A DNA stretch of 64,000 bases, taken from positions 1,240,001-1,304,000 of the forward strand of contig JAMWFC010000053.1 of assembly GCA_027475525.1 (NCBI GenBank), read 5' to 3'. Source of the DNA: Macrolepiota albuminosa (lineage: Eukaryota > Basidiomycota > Agaricomycetes > Agaricales > Agaricaceae). The notes beneath the pieces were generated by a model. That model was not told the origin of the DNA. It did not search any database and was given only the letters and a program-made list of their open reading frames with translations. Shown one piece after another: positions 12,206 through 22,800 of the stretch (position 1 is its first letter; each line of letters opens with the position of its first letter). A program made the translations under genes and the position numbers.

Positions 12206-12360
12206 ATTGCTTTAAGGTCCATATTCTTTATCAAATAGTTATTGAGGGGCACCATGTCTGGAGGGCTCTAGTCACCATCATCATTGCTTTAAGGTCCATA
12301 TTCTTTATCAAATAGTTATTGAGGGGCACCATGTCTGGAGGGCTCTAGTCACCATCATCA
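12206..12360. repeat. Exact 77-bp tandem duplication
   Basis: ATTGCTTTAAGGTCCATATT at 12,206 recurs at 12,283, a period of 77. Likely an assembly overlap. Confidence 0.85.
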
Positions 12361-12470
12361 AAAGGCCAAAAGCCTTCTCTAAGACCTCTCATGACCGAAG
12401 AAACAAAAGTTTATTAGAATGATCTCAGAGCAATTGCTTCAAAAGTGTTTATGTGAAATGGTGTTTCAAC

Positions 12471-13870
12471 TCAAATATAACTCTTCATGTCTTCAAGTGT
12501 CTTCTGAATCACTGGATTTGAGGTTAGGTGAGCTGGAGGCAATGGAAGTGGTGAAGCAGTCTCAGTATCTTGTGCTGATGATGGCATAGGCAAAACAAGT
12601 AAGGAACTATTCCAAACAAAGCCTCTACAAAAGCAAGGAGAACTCAACAAGAATGATTTATGCAGATGTTTATGAGAAAAAGAGAGAGACTTGAGCCCTT
12701 GAATTAAAGCCTCTCCAACTCTATGCATTGAGTCTTCCCATTGCTTTATAAGATTGCTGTCGTGCTCTGAGTCTGAATAAGCAGTCCTCTTGTCCTTAGC
12801 TCTATGTTTGTTGCCACACTCACAGCAAACACCATGCCAACAATTATTCAAGCATGGCTCTGTATTGCAGTAACCCAGGTTCCAATTCTGGCAAACTGTT
12901 GTTGCCCACCTTTTGTTTGAGGTAAATGAATGCTTGCAGCTCTCTAAGCACCAACTGTAGAATGTGAGGTGAAAGCTGAAACACTAATAAGTTGTGAAAG
13001 AAGAGGGACATATAGTTCATTCAGATCATTGAGTCTAAACAGATTGCAGGCATATCTATCTTGCATATCCACATTGAAACAATTGCCAATGAAGCAGCAC
13101 TAGGGGAGGAGCAAAAGAAATCAATGATTCTGCTCCAATATGAAGCCAATTTTGTCTTGCAGTGCAGGTAGAACACAATAACACCATCCATCCAAGCATT
13201 GAAAGCTTGGAACCAATCAGATTCTGATAAAATAGGATGATGGGCAGTGGCATGATCCTTCTTGACAATCAAGAAACCGCCAGCAAACTCTCTGGATTTG
13301 TTGTTGTGATCATAACTCTTATCCAATGTTGTGTAAAGCTTTTCAAAATCGACATAATTGTCAAGAATAATAAGACACCAGATAGATCTTGAGATAGAGT
13401 CTTTTAAGTTTTTTAAGCTGAGCAAACTTGACAAGAGAGTCGATAACTCTCTCTTTGCCATACTCTTGGCAAAGCTCCCATATCTTTGCGGGTCAACAGA
13501 AGCTTCATCCTGGAAGCAAGCAAGATGAGGTGCAATTGCCAACAAAGAAGAAGGGATAGCTGTGGACTCTGAACTCTCTTTGCCTTACAGCTCAGCTCCT
13601 GGAATTCCAATGATTTGTGAGGAGGGATCAGATCTTGATTTTTTTCTGAGAGGATCCACCTGACTAAATAGAGCAGCCCATGCTGCTGATTCAATGGCCT
13701 GGATGTGAGAGGGATCCAAGAGGAGGCTGGAGCTCTGTTCAGGAAGAGTTGCACTCTGTTCAGGCTTAAGCAGATTGGTAACAATGATGAGCCTGCATTG
13801 TGGCTGGCTACAGATAGCACCAATACCCACACCTCACATTGGCCCACTAGTACCACCAGAAGTGCCATGC
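12471..13870 (-). pseudogene. Gag-like remains with a Cys/His cluster, same element as the RT fragment
   Basis: Minus-strand frames at 13,545-13,021 and 12,851-12,471 are open for 174 and 126 codons. The upstream part has FAGGFLIVKKDHA, then ESDWFQAFNAWMDGV, then YWSRII, a pattern I associate with the first protein of certain Agaricomycete retroelements. The downstream part has NNCWHGVCCECGNKHRAKDK, a Cys/His cluster like a nucleic-acid-binding knuckle. Frame changes between 13,868 and 13,545 and again before 12,851 show decay. Role in the parent element: probably particle or RNA-binding protein. Family name uncertain. Confidence 0.4.
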
Positions 13871-14348
13871 TCTAGCACTTCCAGTACTATTTTTCTCATA
13901 TTTTTACACTAATAACTCACAGCTACAGACTTCAATTACTCTCAAACCACTTTTTATGGCACCACTTATTCTTCACACTACTATTGACACCTCACCACAC
14001 CTTGCCACTTGCACTTCAAGGCTATATGTTTACACAGACACTTGGCATAAGTCAATCAATCCAGAATAATGCTCTTAGCCAGTGGCAGCGCTCACAGGAT
14101 AGAATGATGAAGTATTTTCATGACAGCATTATTATGGACCTTTTTACTATACAATTCAATTCACCACATTTACTTACATTTTTATCAGTTTACCACCCTC
14201 TAGCGATGCTTAATCTCTTAGCATTGGCTAACATTCTTTACTATAAATACTTACTTTTTGTTAGTAGTACAGGGAATCAATTTGGCAGTAGGGATCATAT
14301 CCCAACATTTTGGTCACCATACACAACAGACTACCTCTTGTTGACTAT
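13777..14348. repeat. Repeat R, copy 1, left part
   Basis: This stretch matches 62,081-62,651 base for base apart from scattered, mostly transition, differences. Shared phrases include GGCTGGCTACAGATAGCA, TGGCACCACTTATTCTT and AAATACTTACTTTTTGTTAG. It is interrupted at 14,349 by element X, and resumes at 15,322. Confidence 0.65.
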
Positions 14349-15321
14349 TGATGATGCCCAAAAGTAGGTCAGTAGCAGATATGGTTTACGGCTACTGACC
14401 TGTGTAACAATGTGTTGGGCATGCTAAGATTGAGGGAGTCCCAGGCAGTTCTCAGAGAACAAGTCAGAAAAAAAAAGAGTTAAATGGCAGGATTCAGTGA
14501 AAGTTGATAATGATAGTTGGCAAGGAAATGCGGTAAGAAGGATGCACCAACAATGAAGTGCGCCTAAAAGGGTAGGAAGATGAACACGGTTAAATGCGGC
14601 AAGAGAATGTGGGAAGGAAACTAGAGGCTTAGTGACGACTAAGCTGCATGATGCCTGCCGTAAGTGCAAGACATGTAGGTTCCATAAGCGTAACTGCGGC
14701 AAGCAGGCTAAGAGTGTTCAGACAATGGGCGACTATGAACTTAGTTAGCTCAAGAGAAATCTGAACTGTAGGGTGAACTGAGGGGTGTAAAGTGGGGTAC
14801 TCTGTTCTGTTCTAACTAATGACAACAGTAAATATTTATAGTGAAAATGAGTTCACCATCGCTAAGCAGCTAGGCATTGCCAAGGAGCAGAAAACTGGAA
14901 AGAATGTAAGTAGTTGCCGTGCATTAAACTAAATACTGAGAAGTTAACAAGAATGCTGTCTGTCCAAGTAACAAGAAGGTGCTAAGCAGTGCCTGGCGCC
15001 AAGGTGAAATGCCAGGCTGTCAGTCACAGTGAAATACCATCATTCCTGCTCTTAAGCGCTGCCACTGGCTATCAATACCACATGTTTCCTGAGTGATGCT
15101 ATCTGTCAATGCTTGCCAATAGCATGATGTCCACTGTCACTTGTCGTTCCTGCTTGCCTTGGTGCTATCACCGATCAGGTACTTTGGTTGCCATATGTGG
15201 CCATCAGGAATGGCTTAAAATGGATAAAACGTGTGTGCCAAGTTCGGGACAAGTGCGGCAGAGTTTCTGGAGCCGATGCTGAGCCTGCCATTGATGTGTC
15301 TAGCCTATATGGGATCCTATC
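14349..15321. mobile_element. Element X, copy 1 (solo-LTR-like insertion in repeat R)
   Basis: The insertion begins TGATGATGCCCAAAAG and ends GGATCCTATC. It splits repeat R exactly where the other R copy reads straight through (TTGTTGACCATG at 62,641-62,652). Flanks are ACTAT (14,344-14,348) and ACCAT (15,322-15,326), a 5-bp target duplication with one transition; the empty site reads ACCAT. A TG start and 5-bp duplication suit an LTR-type end. A plus-strand segment near 14,640-14,750 is Cys-rich (CRKCKTCRFHKRNC) and recurs in copy 2, so part of it once coded. Length 973 bp. Confidence 0.6.
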
Positions 15322-15420
15322 ACCATGTCAAGCAAGAGGACTCTGCTCTAGTTTTCTATCTCTCTCTCTCTAGTGCCTTGCAACTACGGCTTGGCTTTTG
15401 TGCTTAGATCCACTAAGCAA
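15322..15420. repeat. Repeat R, copy 1, right part
   Basis: The sequence resumes the match to 62,652-62,734 (AAGAGGACTCTGCT, then TGCCTTGCAACTAC). Beyond about 15,420 the comparison copy is interrupted, so the true R border is not visible. Confidence 0.55.
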
Positions 15421-16140
15421 CCTTGTCTTTTTATTATCTTATTCTAGGTGCTAACACTTAGTGCCTCTTAGTGCCTTCCTTAGTGACTTTCCCACACCTC
15501 TTAGCACCTTCCTTAGCAACTTTCCCATGCCTCTTAATGCTTCCCTTTAGCAACTCTTAGCACCCTGTAGCCACATTTTGGAGCCTTACACAAGTGCCTC
15601 CAATCACCCACTTTCCTTGCCACCAACCTCTTGCCTACTATGTGTTCTCTGGGACCTGTCCAGGACTCTCACACACACTTAGCATGCCCAAAGCTATATC
15701 GGCTAAGTAGCTGTACTAGTGATAGTGCACGCAGCACCCAGCTTGATTTGGGCATCATCAACAACCAAAGAAACAGATGAAGAGCAAGAATGTTAAGGAC
15801 CAGGATCTGCTCTGGCCTTGGCTTGACAAATCTCAAGGCGTCATTTGGCAGCTTCAATATAATCTTGAGCTTTGTCGAGTCTAAACCCTGACCTTTGGAG
15901 GGAGAGCACAAGATTCAAAAGGCTTCATGCTCCTTCAACAGTCTCATCAACAAGTCTTTGGGCGATCTCAGACTTCTCTCTAATTGATTCAAGAGAATGG
16001 TCTTCAATCTGAGTGTGAGACTCCGACAAAGCATGAGACTGTTGATTACACATTTCACAATGGCAGATTTGAGCATTATCAAAGTTCATAGATAAATAGA
16101 GAAGATGATGATAAGCAGTAGTGAGTAAAAATTTCATGAA
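15421..16140 (-). other. Repeat DNA: inverted X-family end and an unrecognised minus frame
   Basis: From about 15,755 down to 15,645 the minus strand reads TGATGATGCCCAAATC, then GGGCATGCTAAG, then CAGAGAAC, which matches the start of element X in the opposite direction. Minus-strand frames at 16,137-15,925 and 15,911-15,669 stay open for 70 and 80 codons. They contain a helical phrase (EKSEIAQRLVDETVEGA), which may be a coiled-coil remnant of a repeat protein. No family recognised. Between 15,450 and 15,560 the phrase CTTAGTGCC or CTTAGCACC recurs several times. Confidence 0.3.
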
Positions 16141-16882
16141 ACAAAAGTAAAGTACACTAATAAAATTCTAAAAAATTGTGTGAGTGAGAGGCCAACACAA
16201 CCTTCCCATCACATCCTTACTTTAGATATTTTGTCTTGTAATAGTGCAATACAAGAAGGCTTTTTCTGCTAACGAAATATCTAAGGTGAGAGGTGAGCCT
16301 GTGAGAGGTGAGCCTGGCTCACCAGGTGGCCATGAATGAGAGGTCTCACTGATAGATAATAGAGAAAATGGTAGGAGGAGAAACAGTATAATACAGGAAA
16401 CTGTACAATGAGCACAGATGCAGTGAGAATGGCAGAGTGAGAGAGTGCCAATGCGCTCACCTGGGCAGCTGAGAGGGGAAGGGGGAGGACAAAAGCAAGG
16501 GCCACCAAAATGTCTGAGACCGTGCACCATACTGACCCCACCACGGCATCTGCCAGGCCCTGGCGCCATGCCAAGATTGGCTTGCAGTCTGGAGGGGAGA
16601 GAGGTGTGTGAGATCGGAGAACTGACATGCAGAGGCCTCCGAAAACGCTCGTTACCTTCGGCATTCGCCTTTACGCCAAGTCACCACGTCACAGGTCATG
16701 TGATGGCATCGCGTCTGCGGTGAGCCATGTCGTCATAGCTTTTTATTCTCTGTATTCTTGGCATATTCGGCTTGATAAGCCGGATACGTATTCATACTCG
16801 TCTCATCACCCCAACATTGAGCAACGCGGACTCATCACTACATAAAGCCGGTCAAAGTATCTGTTCCGTGTACTTTCACGCT
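16141..16882. other. Upstream region of the P450 gene and border of the gene-rich core
   Basis: Base composition changes here from A+T-rich, CpG-poor DNA to mixed DNA with normal CpG. A 15-bp direct repeat (GTGAGAGGTGAGCCT, twice) lies at about 16,288-16,317. No convincing gene: the frames around 16,281-16,845 have no motif and lie opposite or across each other. The stretch presumably includes the P450 promoter, but no clear TATA box was identified. Confidence 0.4.
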
Positions 16883-19800
16883 ATGCTTGCCTTATTATCC
16901 CAATTTCTTGCTCTTGTTCTCTTTGTTTGGATTCTAAAACGATTGGTATCAAAAACAGACATTGAAAACGTTCCGGGACCTGAACCAGAATCGTTCATCA
17001 AAGGTGTGTATATTTCCTATAAGTATGGGTTCCGGAATATCCTTAATTTTCTTAGGAAATATGGATCAGATGTTTAACGCCTCAAGTGTCGGTTGGGAGT
17101 TCAATTCAATGATCTCCAAACGATGTATGAGATTCATGTAATTGTTCTCCTCTACCTTAATGCTGAGTCTATGCAGATGGCAGAGTCGCTAGAATCTGGG
17201 GCCCGTTTGGTGTAAGTCTTTGAAATTTCCAGAAGAAATCTTGTTCAGGCCATAGTAGTCGAAATACCTGAACATCTACGACCCGAAGGCCTTGCACCAT
17301 ATACTCGTGAAGGTAAAATGAGATGATATGTATCGTGGCATTAACGGTCGTTGATTTCCTTGAATAGGACCAAATTACATATGAGGAAACCAGTTCATTC
17401 TTCGCGTGCAGTGCATAGGTGCTAACCAAGAATGATGTCAACTGATGATATTTCCATAGGTCCGGCATGATCATGTTCGGCGAAGGCCTTTTCGCGACCA
17501 AAGGTGCGCTCTCATCTTTTACAAAGACGTTGAACACAACTCAGTGTGATCAGGTGAACAACACAGGAAACAACGCAAAATGTTAAATCCGGTTTTTTCA
17601 ATCGCATATATGCGTAACATGGGTACAAGTCTATTTTGACTCACATCATGGTTCATATTGTGACTCTACTCTACCCGTCTAGTTCCTATGTTCAACGACA
17701 TTGCGAAGAAGGTTAGGCAAATTTGTTATTTAAGTGCCGTAGAATTTTAAAACCTTTGACTAGCTCGAAAAAGCCATTAAGAATAAGTTGGCTCAGGGTA
17801 TCCAAGAGGTGAACAAATCTTTGAATGAGCCAAGGCTTCGGATTGATAATAACTTATTAGGTTGATATTTTACACTGGATGGGTCGTGCTGCACTCGAAA
17901 TGATAGGCCAAAGTGGTCTTGGGTACTCTTTCGATTCTTTGGTGGAGGACACCATACCGCACCCGTTCTATGAAGCAGCTATAGCATTCAGGTAGGTCCT
18001 GCCCTATGTTCTTAACATCATCTGTTGCCTACAACTACGCTTGTCGACCAGTCCTACCATGTCAAAAATGTCTTTAGAAATCCAGTTTTTACTCCCAATC
18101 CTCGTCAAAATTGGTTCGCCGAAGTTTAGGAGGTGGCTTGTTGATCATTTTCCTAGTAAGAGAATGCGTGCTATTCGAGATATCGTTGATACATGGGATC
18201 GGACGACGACCGATATTTTTGAGGTGAAAAAGACGGCTCTGGAAGAATGCGACGAGGCTCTTGCGAAGCATGTAGGACAAGCGAAGGATCTTATGAGTGT
18301 TCTTAGTATGTCATTGAAATTTCCGTGGAGATGTGTCAATAATTTTCCATCCAGTGAAGGCGAATATTAAGGCATCAGAGGAAGATAGGTTGCGCGACGA
18401 GGAAGTTTTAGGACAAGTAGGTCAGGCAATATGACAAGAAGTTTCTTCGCCTGATAGTTGAATGTAGATGTCGTGAGTTGAAAACCTTACAATCAACAGA
18501 ATATGACAACCATTAGGACAATCACGTTTGCCGCCACTGATACAACTGCCAACGCACTTTCTCGGACTCTGCACCTCTTGGCACTGCACCCCGAGGCGCA
18601 GGAGCGTCTTCGTTCTGAAGTCACTGAAGCACGCAAGTTACATAACGGCGAAATACCCTACGATGATCTAATCTCACTCCCATTCATGGATGCAGTATGT
18701 AGAGAAACCCTTCGTCTGTAGGTCGTTTTGGGATTATCTGCCTCCCGTCATTCATTCTCCATCTTCAGCCATGCTCCGGTACCACAGGTTCTCAGGGTGT
18801 ATGTGTTACAGCTAACTGATTATTGACACAGACAAGACAACCGATGAGAATCCAACTTGAGTCTCGGTTCAGTAGCTGATAAAACTATATATTAAATATG
18901 AGTACTTGCCTTGAGTCTCGGTTCAGTAGCTGATAAAACTAAAGAACCAAAAGACTCTGGGGCGAAAGAAAACTATCTATCTATCACGTGTCCGTATTAT
19001 GTAAGTGGGCTTCCTGCACCCCAAAGAATAGACGCAACACTCCCACCTGACGGAATGCCCACAGAGAGTCACAGAAGTTCGCTGCGGGAAAACTCTCCAA
19101 CGATGCCCATTTTGCGACGGAGGGTGTCAACAGTATCGCGTTTAAGAGTTTTGGTAAGCAGATCAGCGACCATGTCTTTAGTAGGAATGTACAAGGGTTT
19201 TATTTTGCCGTCCTCGACTGCCTGCCGTAACCAAAACCAATGGCGATCAAGGTGCTTCAGACGGCCCATATGTTCGGGATGTTTGGAAACGGAAATCGCG
19301 GATTAATTGTCGATATTGAGGATCGATGCGGCGGATTGCGGCATGCCGATGTCTGCGAGGAAGTTCCGTAACCAGCGCAACTCACGACCTGTTTCGCTCG
19401 CGGCCACGAATTCTGCCTCGGTACTCGAGAGGGCAACCAGAGTCTGGAGTTTGGACATCCAGCTAACGGCGCCGCCGGCCACCATGAGCATGGAGCCTGA
19501 AGTTGAGCGTCCATTGTCAGGATTTCCTCCATGATCAGCATCGGTATAGGCGATGAAAGGAGAGGATGACAGGGCGGCGGAAGCAGAATACTCAATCTTG
19601 TAGTCGAGTGTGCCGCGAATATAACGCATGAGATGTTTCACCGCCTTCCAATGTTTTGGTCCGGGGTTCGAATTATACCGACATAGAACACTGACTGAGA
19701 ACGCAATATCTGGGCGTGTGCACATGGCAAGATAGAGAAGAGCACCAGTGGCCTGTATGTAGGGGACCGAGCGCATTTCCTCTACTTCCTCGGGAGAAGA

Positions 19801-22800
19801 GGGGCAGTCGGCCTTGGAAAGACGAACACCAGGGTCGAGGGGAGTGGCTACAGCCTTGGAGTCTAGCATGTTAAAACGTGAAAGGACTTCAATGGCATAT
19901 GATCTTTGGTCAATCCACAGCTTTCGGTTAGGTCTATCACGTGTGACGACGACTCCCAAGAGGCCAGTGGTGGGACCTAAATGGCGAAGTTTGAAGTGCT
20001 GACGTAGCTCGGAAATGACCTTGAGAATGGATGGTCTCGATGTCGATGCTAGGGTCATGTCATCGACATGGATAGGGACTATGATGCGAACTCCGTCTCG
20101 TAAATAGACGTACACGCATGGGTCTGAAGTTATGCGAGAGAAACCGAGTTCCAGCAATACATGATGCAGTTTCTTGTTCCACAAATTGGCACTCTGTTTT
20201 AGACCATACAGTCCCTTTTCGAGCTTCGCGCATGGCGGGCCTTCGCCAGGTTGACGTTGAGTGTGTGAGGGCACGTCTTCGGGAAAACCGTCTGGAAACC
20301 TCATATACAGGTCTGCATCGATAACGCCATGGAGAAACGCAGAAGAAATGTCGACGGATTCCAAGTGCATGTCTTCCATTGCTGCAAGCGCAAGTACGGT
20401 GCGAACTGCAGCCCATCGTGCGGTAGGTGCGTAAGTCTCGTCAAAATCAACTCCTGGGCGCTGACTAAAACCTTGGGCAACGACGTGAGCCTTAAAACGA
20501 TCGATAGCACCATCGGGCAAATGCTTGACCTTAAATACCCAACGTGAACCGATCGCACGACGGCCGGGGGGTAAGTAAACCGCACGCCAGGTACCGTTAG
20601 TCTTTAGAGAGTTCATCTCTTCGCACATTGCTTGATACCATTCCGCAGCGTTTTCACTAGACATGGCCTCCCGGAAAGAGCGCGGATTGGTGTCATGAGC
20701 TCCCACCTTTTGTGCCGTGTAAAGCACACCGCACGGAGTCGCATCCATCCCAGTATCCACGAAGGCACGTCCGGCTTGAAGCAAGGCTTCGTCGGAAAAG
20801 ACGTTGAGAGCGAAGTCTACCTCCTGCTCCCCGTGTACGTCAATGTCTCCCACATTGACGTTCCACAGGGGCTGCTCTGGAGGGTCTTCGGGATAGGGGG
20901 AAGGAGGTGGTGGTGGCGGAGGTTCACGTGTAAGTGGCGACTCCCTATTCTCCTGGCGTTCTAATGCGTCGTAGTATTCCGCGTTCGGGTGGCGGGCCTG
21001 GAAACGCGTACGTTGGCTGGGTTCACGTTGGGGAAAAGATGGTTGAGGGTGTAAGTCATGGTCAGCTCCCACCGACTCAGCGTCGTCCTCAGTATCGCTT
21101 GGCAGCGGCGTCAAGGGGCTATCATCGAATATCGGGTCGACATCCGGTTGGACCGCAGTGATTGTGGGGGGGGAAGGAGGCAAGACAAGCGTGGGATGGA
21201 GGGAGGAAATGTCGAAGTCGTATGGTTCTGGCTCAGGGAGATAAGGAAAGCTCTCCACAGAAGGAATAGATGACTCAGTCGAAAGAGAGAGACCTGGGAA
21301 ACGGGTCTCGTCAAAAATGACATCTCGAGAGACAACGATCTTTCGAGTGGCAGGTACATAAATCCTCCAGCCGACGTAGCTGTCGGGATAACCAATGAAA
21401 ATCCCTGCCATGGTGCGTCCACTGAGTCCCCTCTGTTTGTCACGTCCGATAAGCACGTACGCGGCACAGCCAAACACTCGAAGATGACCAATACGCGGTT
21501 TTCGGCCTTTAAAAGCTTCGTAAGGAGTTGAATTACGTGGTAGAGCTGACGTCGGGCAACGATTGTGAACATGGCGGTATGTGCTCAACGCGTAAGGCCA
21601 GAAACTTTCCGGAAGATTAGCTTCAACAAGCATAGAGATGACGGCCTCCTTAATAGTTCTGTTCAGACGCTCAGCTACACCGTTTTGCTGAGGGGTTGCC
21701 GTGTTCGTGAATTCGAGTCTTATTCCTTCAGACCTACAGAAGTCCAGGAAAGCTTTTGACATAAATTCACCGCCTTTGTCATGGTGCATGCACTTGATAC
21801 TCTTGCCCGTCTGACGCTCAACGTTAGCTTTGTATAATTGAAAAGCTCGGAATGTATCGCTCTTTTTCATCATATCAAATGCCTCCATCCATCACGTTGC
21901 ATCATCAACAAACGTACCCCACCATTGACGGTTCGATTGATGTCCTCCGACTCGCATTGGTCCGTGCAAGTCAGCAAAAATTCTACCCAGTACATCAGTT
22001 GCACGGTCGGCTGTGTGCGGAAAAGAAGCTCTGTGTTGTTTTCCTTCGATGCACGGTTCACAAATGTGTGGTAACGTTGACTTCGGGTCGACTCTCAGAT
22101 CCTCTGTAAGATTTTCTCGTATCAGCTGTTCAAGTCGATCTGTGCCAAGGTGGCACATTCTCCGATGCAAGAGGGATCTGTCAATCAATGTTGAAGATGT
22201 GGGACCAGCTTGTGTGATGTTGACGACCGGTGTCAATGGGGAGGAAATGAGTGTATCTCCATCAAGATAGGGAACTAACGCGTTGTTGATGGTTGCCGTG
22301 AAAATCAGTTCATTTCGAACGTTGAAGAAAACTTTTCGTCTGCGGAACAAGACAGTAAACCCACGATGCACTGAAAGGGTTGTAATCGAGAGTAAATTGT
22401 TGGCAAGATCTGGTACGAACAATACATTTGTGATAATCACGTCATCAAGAAGTTTCCTGTCTCGGTCTTTTCCTCGTGGCTTAAACTGTACTGAGCCCTT
22501 TCCTGCGGAATAAACGACAGCGTTGTTGGCAAGATGGATTGGGACTCTCCATGGTATGAAAGAGTCATTCAAGAACCATTCACGATGAGGGGTCATATGA
22601 TGTGTGGCCCCTGAGTCTGTATTCCACAGTATGTCAGAAGAGGATGGTTGATGAAGAGCAGATCGACAAACGGCGGCCTTGGCACTGGTGGCAGGGCCAT
22701 CACATCCAGATTCGGTTTTGGTGACGGCGTCCGTTTTCGAAGTATCAGTCTTAGACGTTTCAGTCTTGACCTCGGCTTTTGCTCCTCGACGTCCTCGAGA

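Noticed and set aside
15440..15560. CRISPR-like short repeats (CTTAGTGCC and similar)
   Set aside because: The spacing and sequence are irregular, and the genome is eukaryotic.
18856..18940. 54-bp-spaced repeat as another assembly artefact
   Set aside because: It occurs in both LTRs and has a different period, so it belongs to the element.
21889..21894. Programmed frameshift between copia gag and pol
   Set aside because: Both parts are in the same frame; the break is a single TGA in the middle of integrase, not at a gag-pol border.
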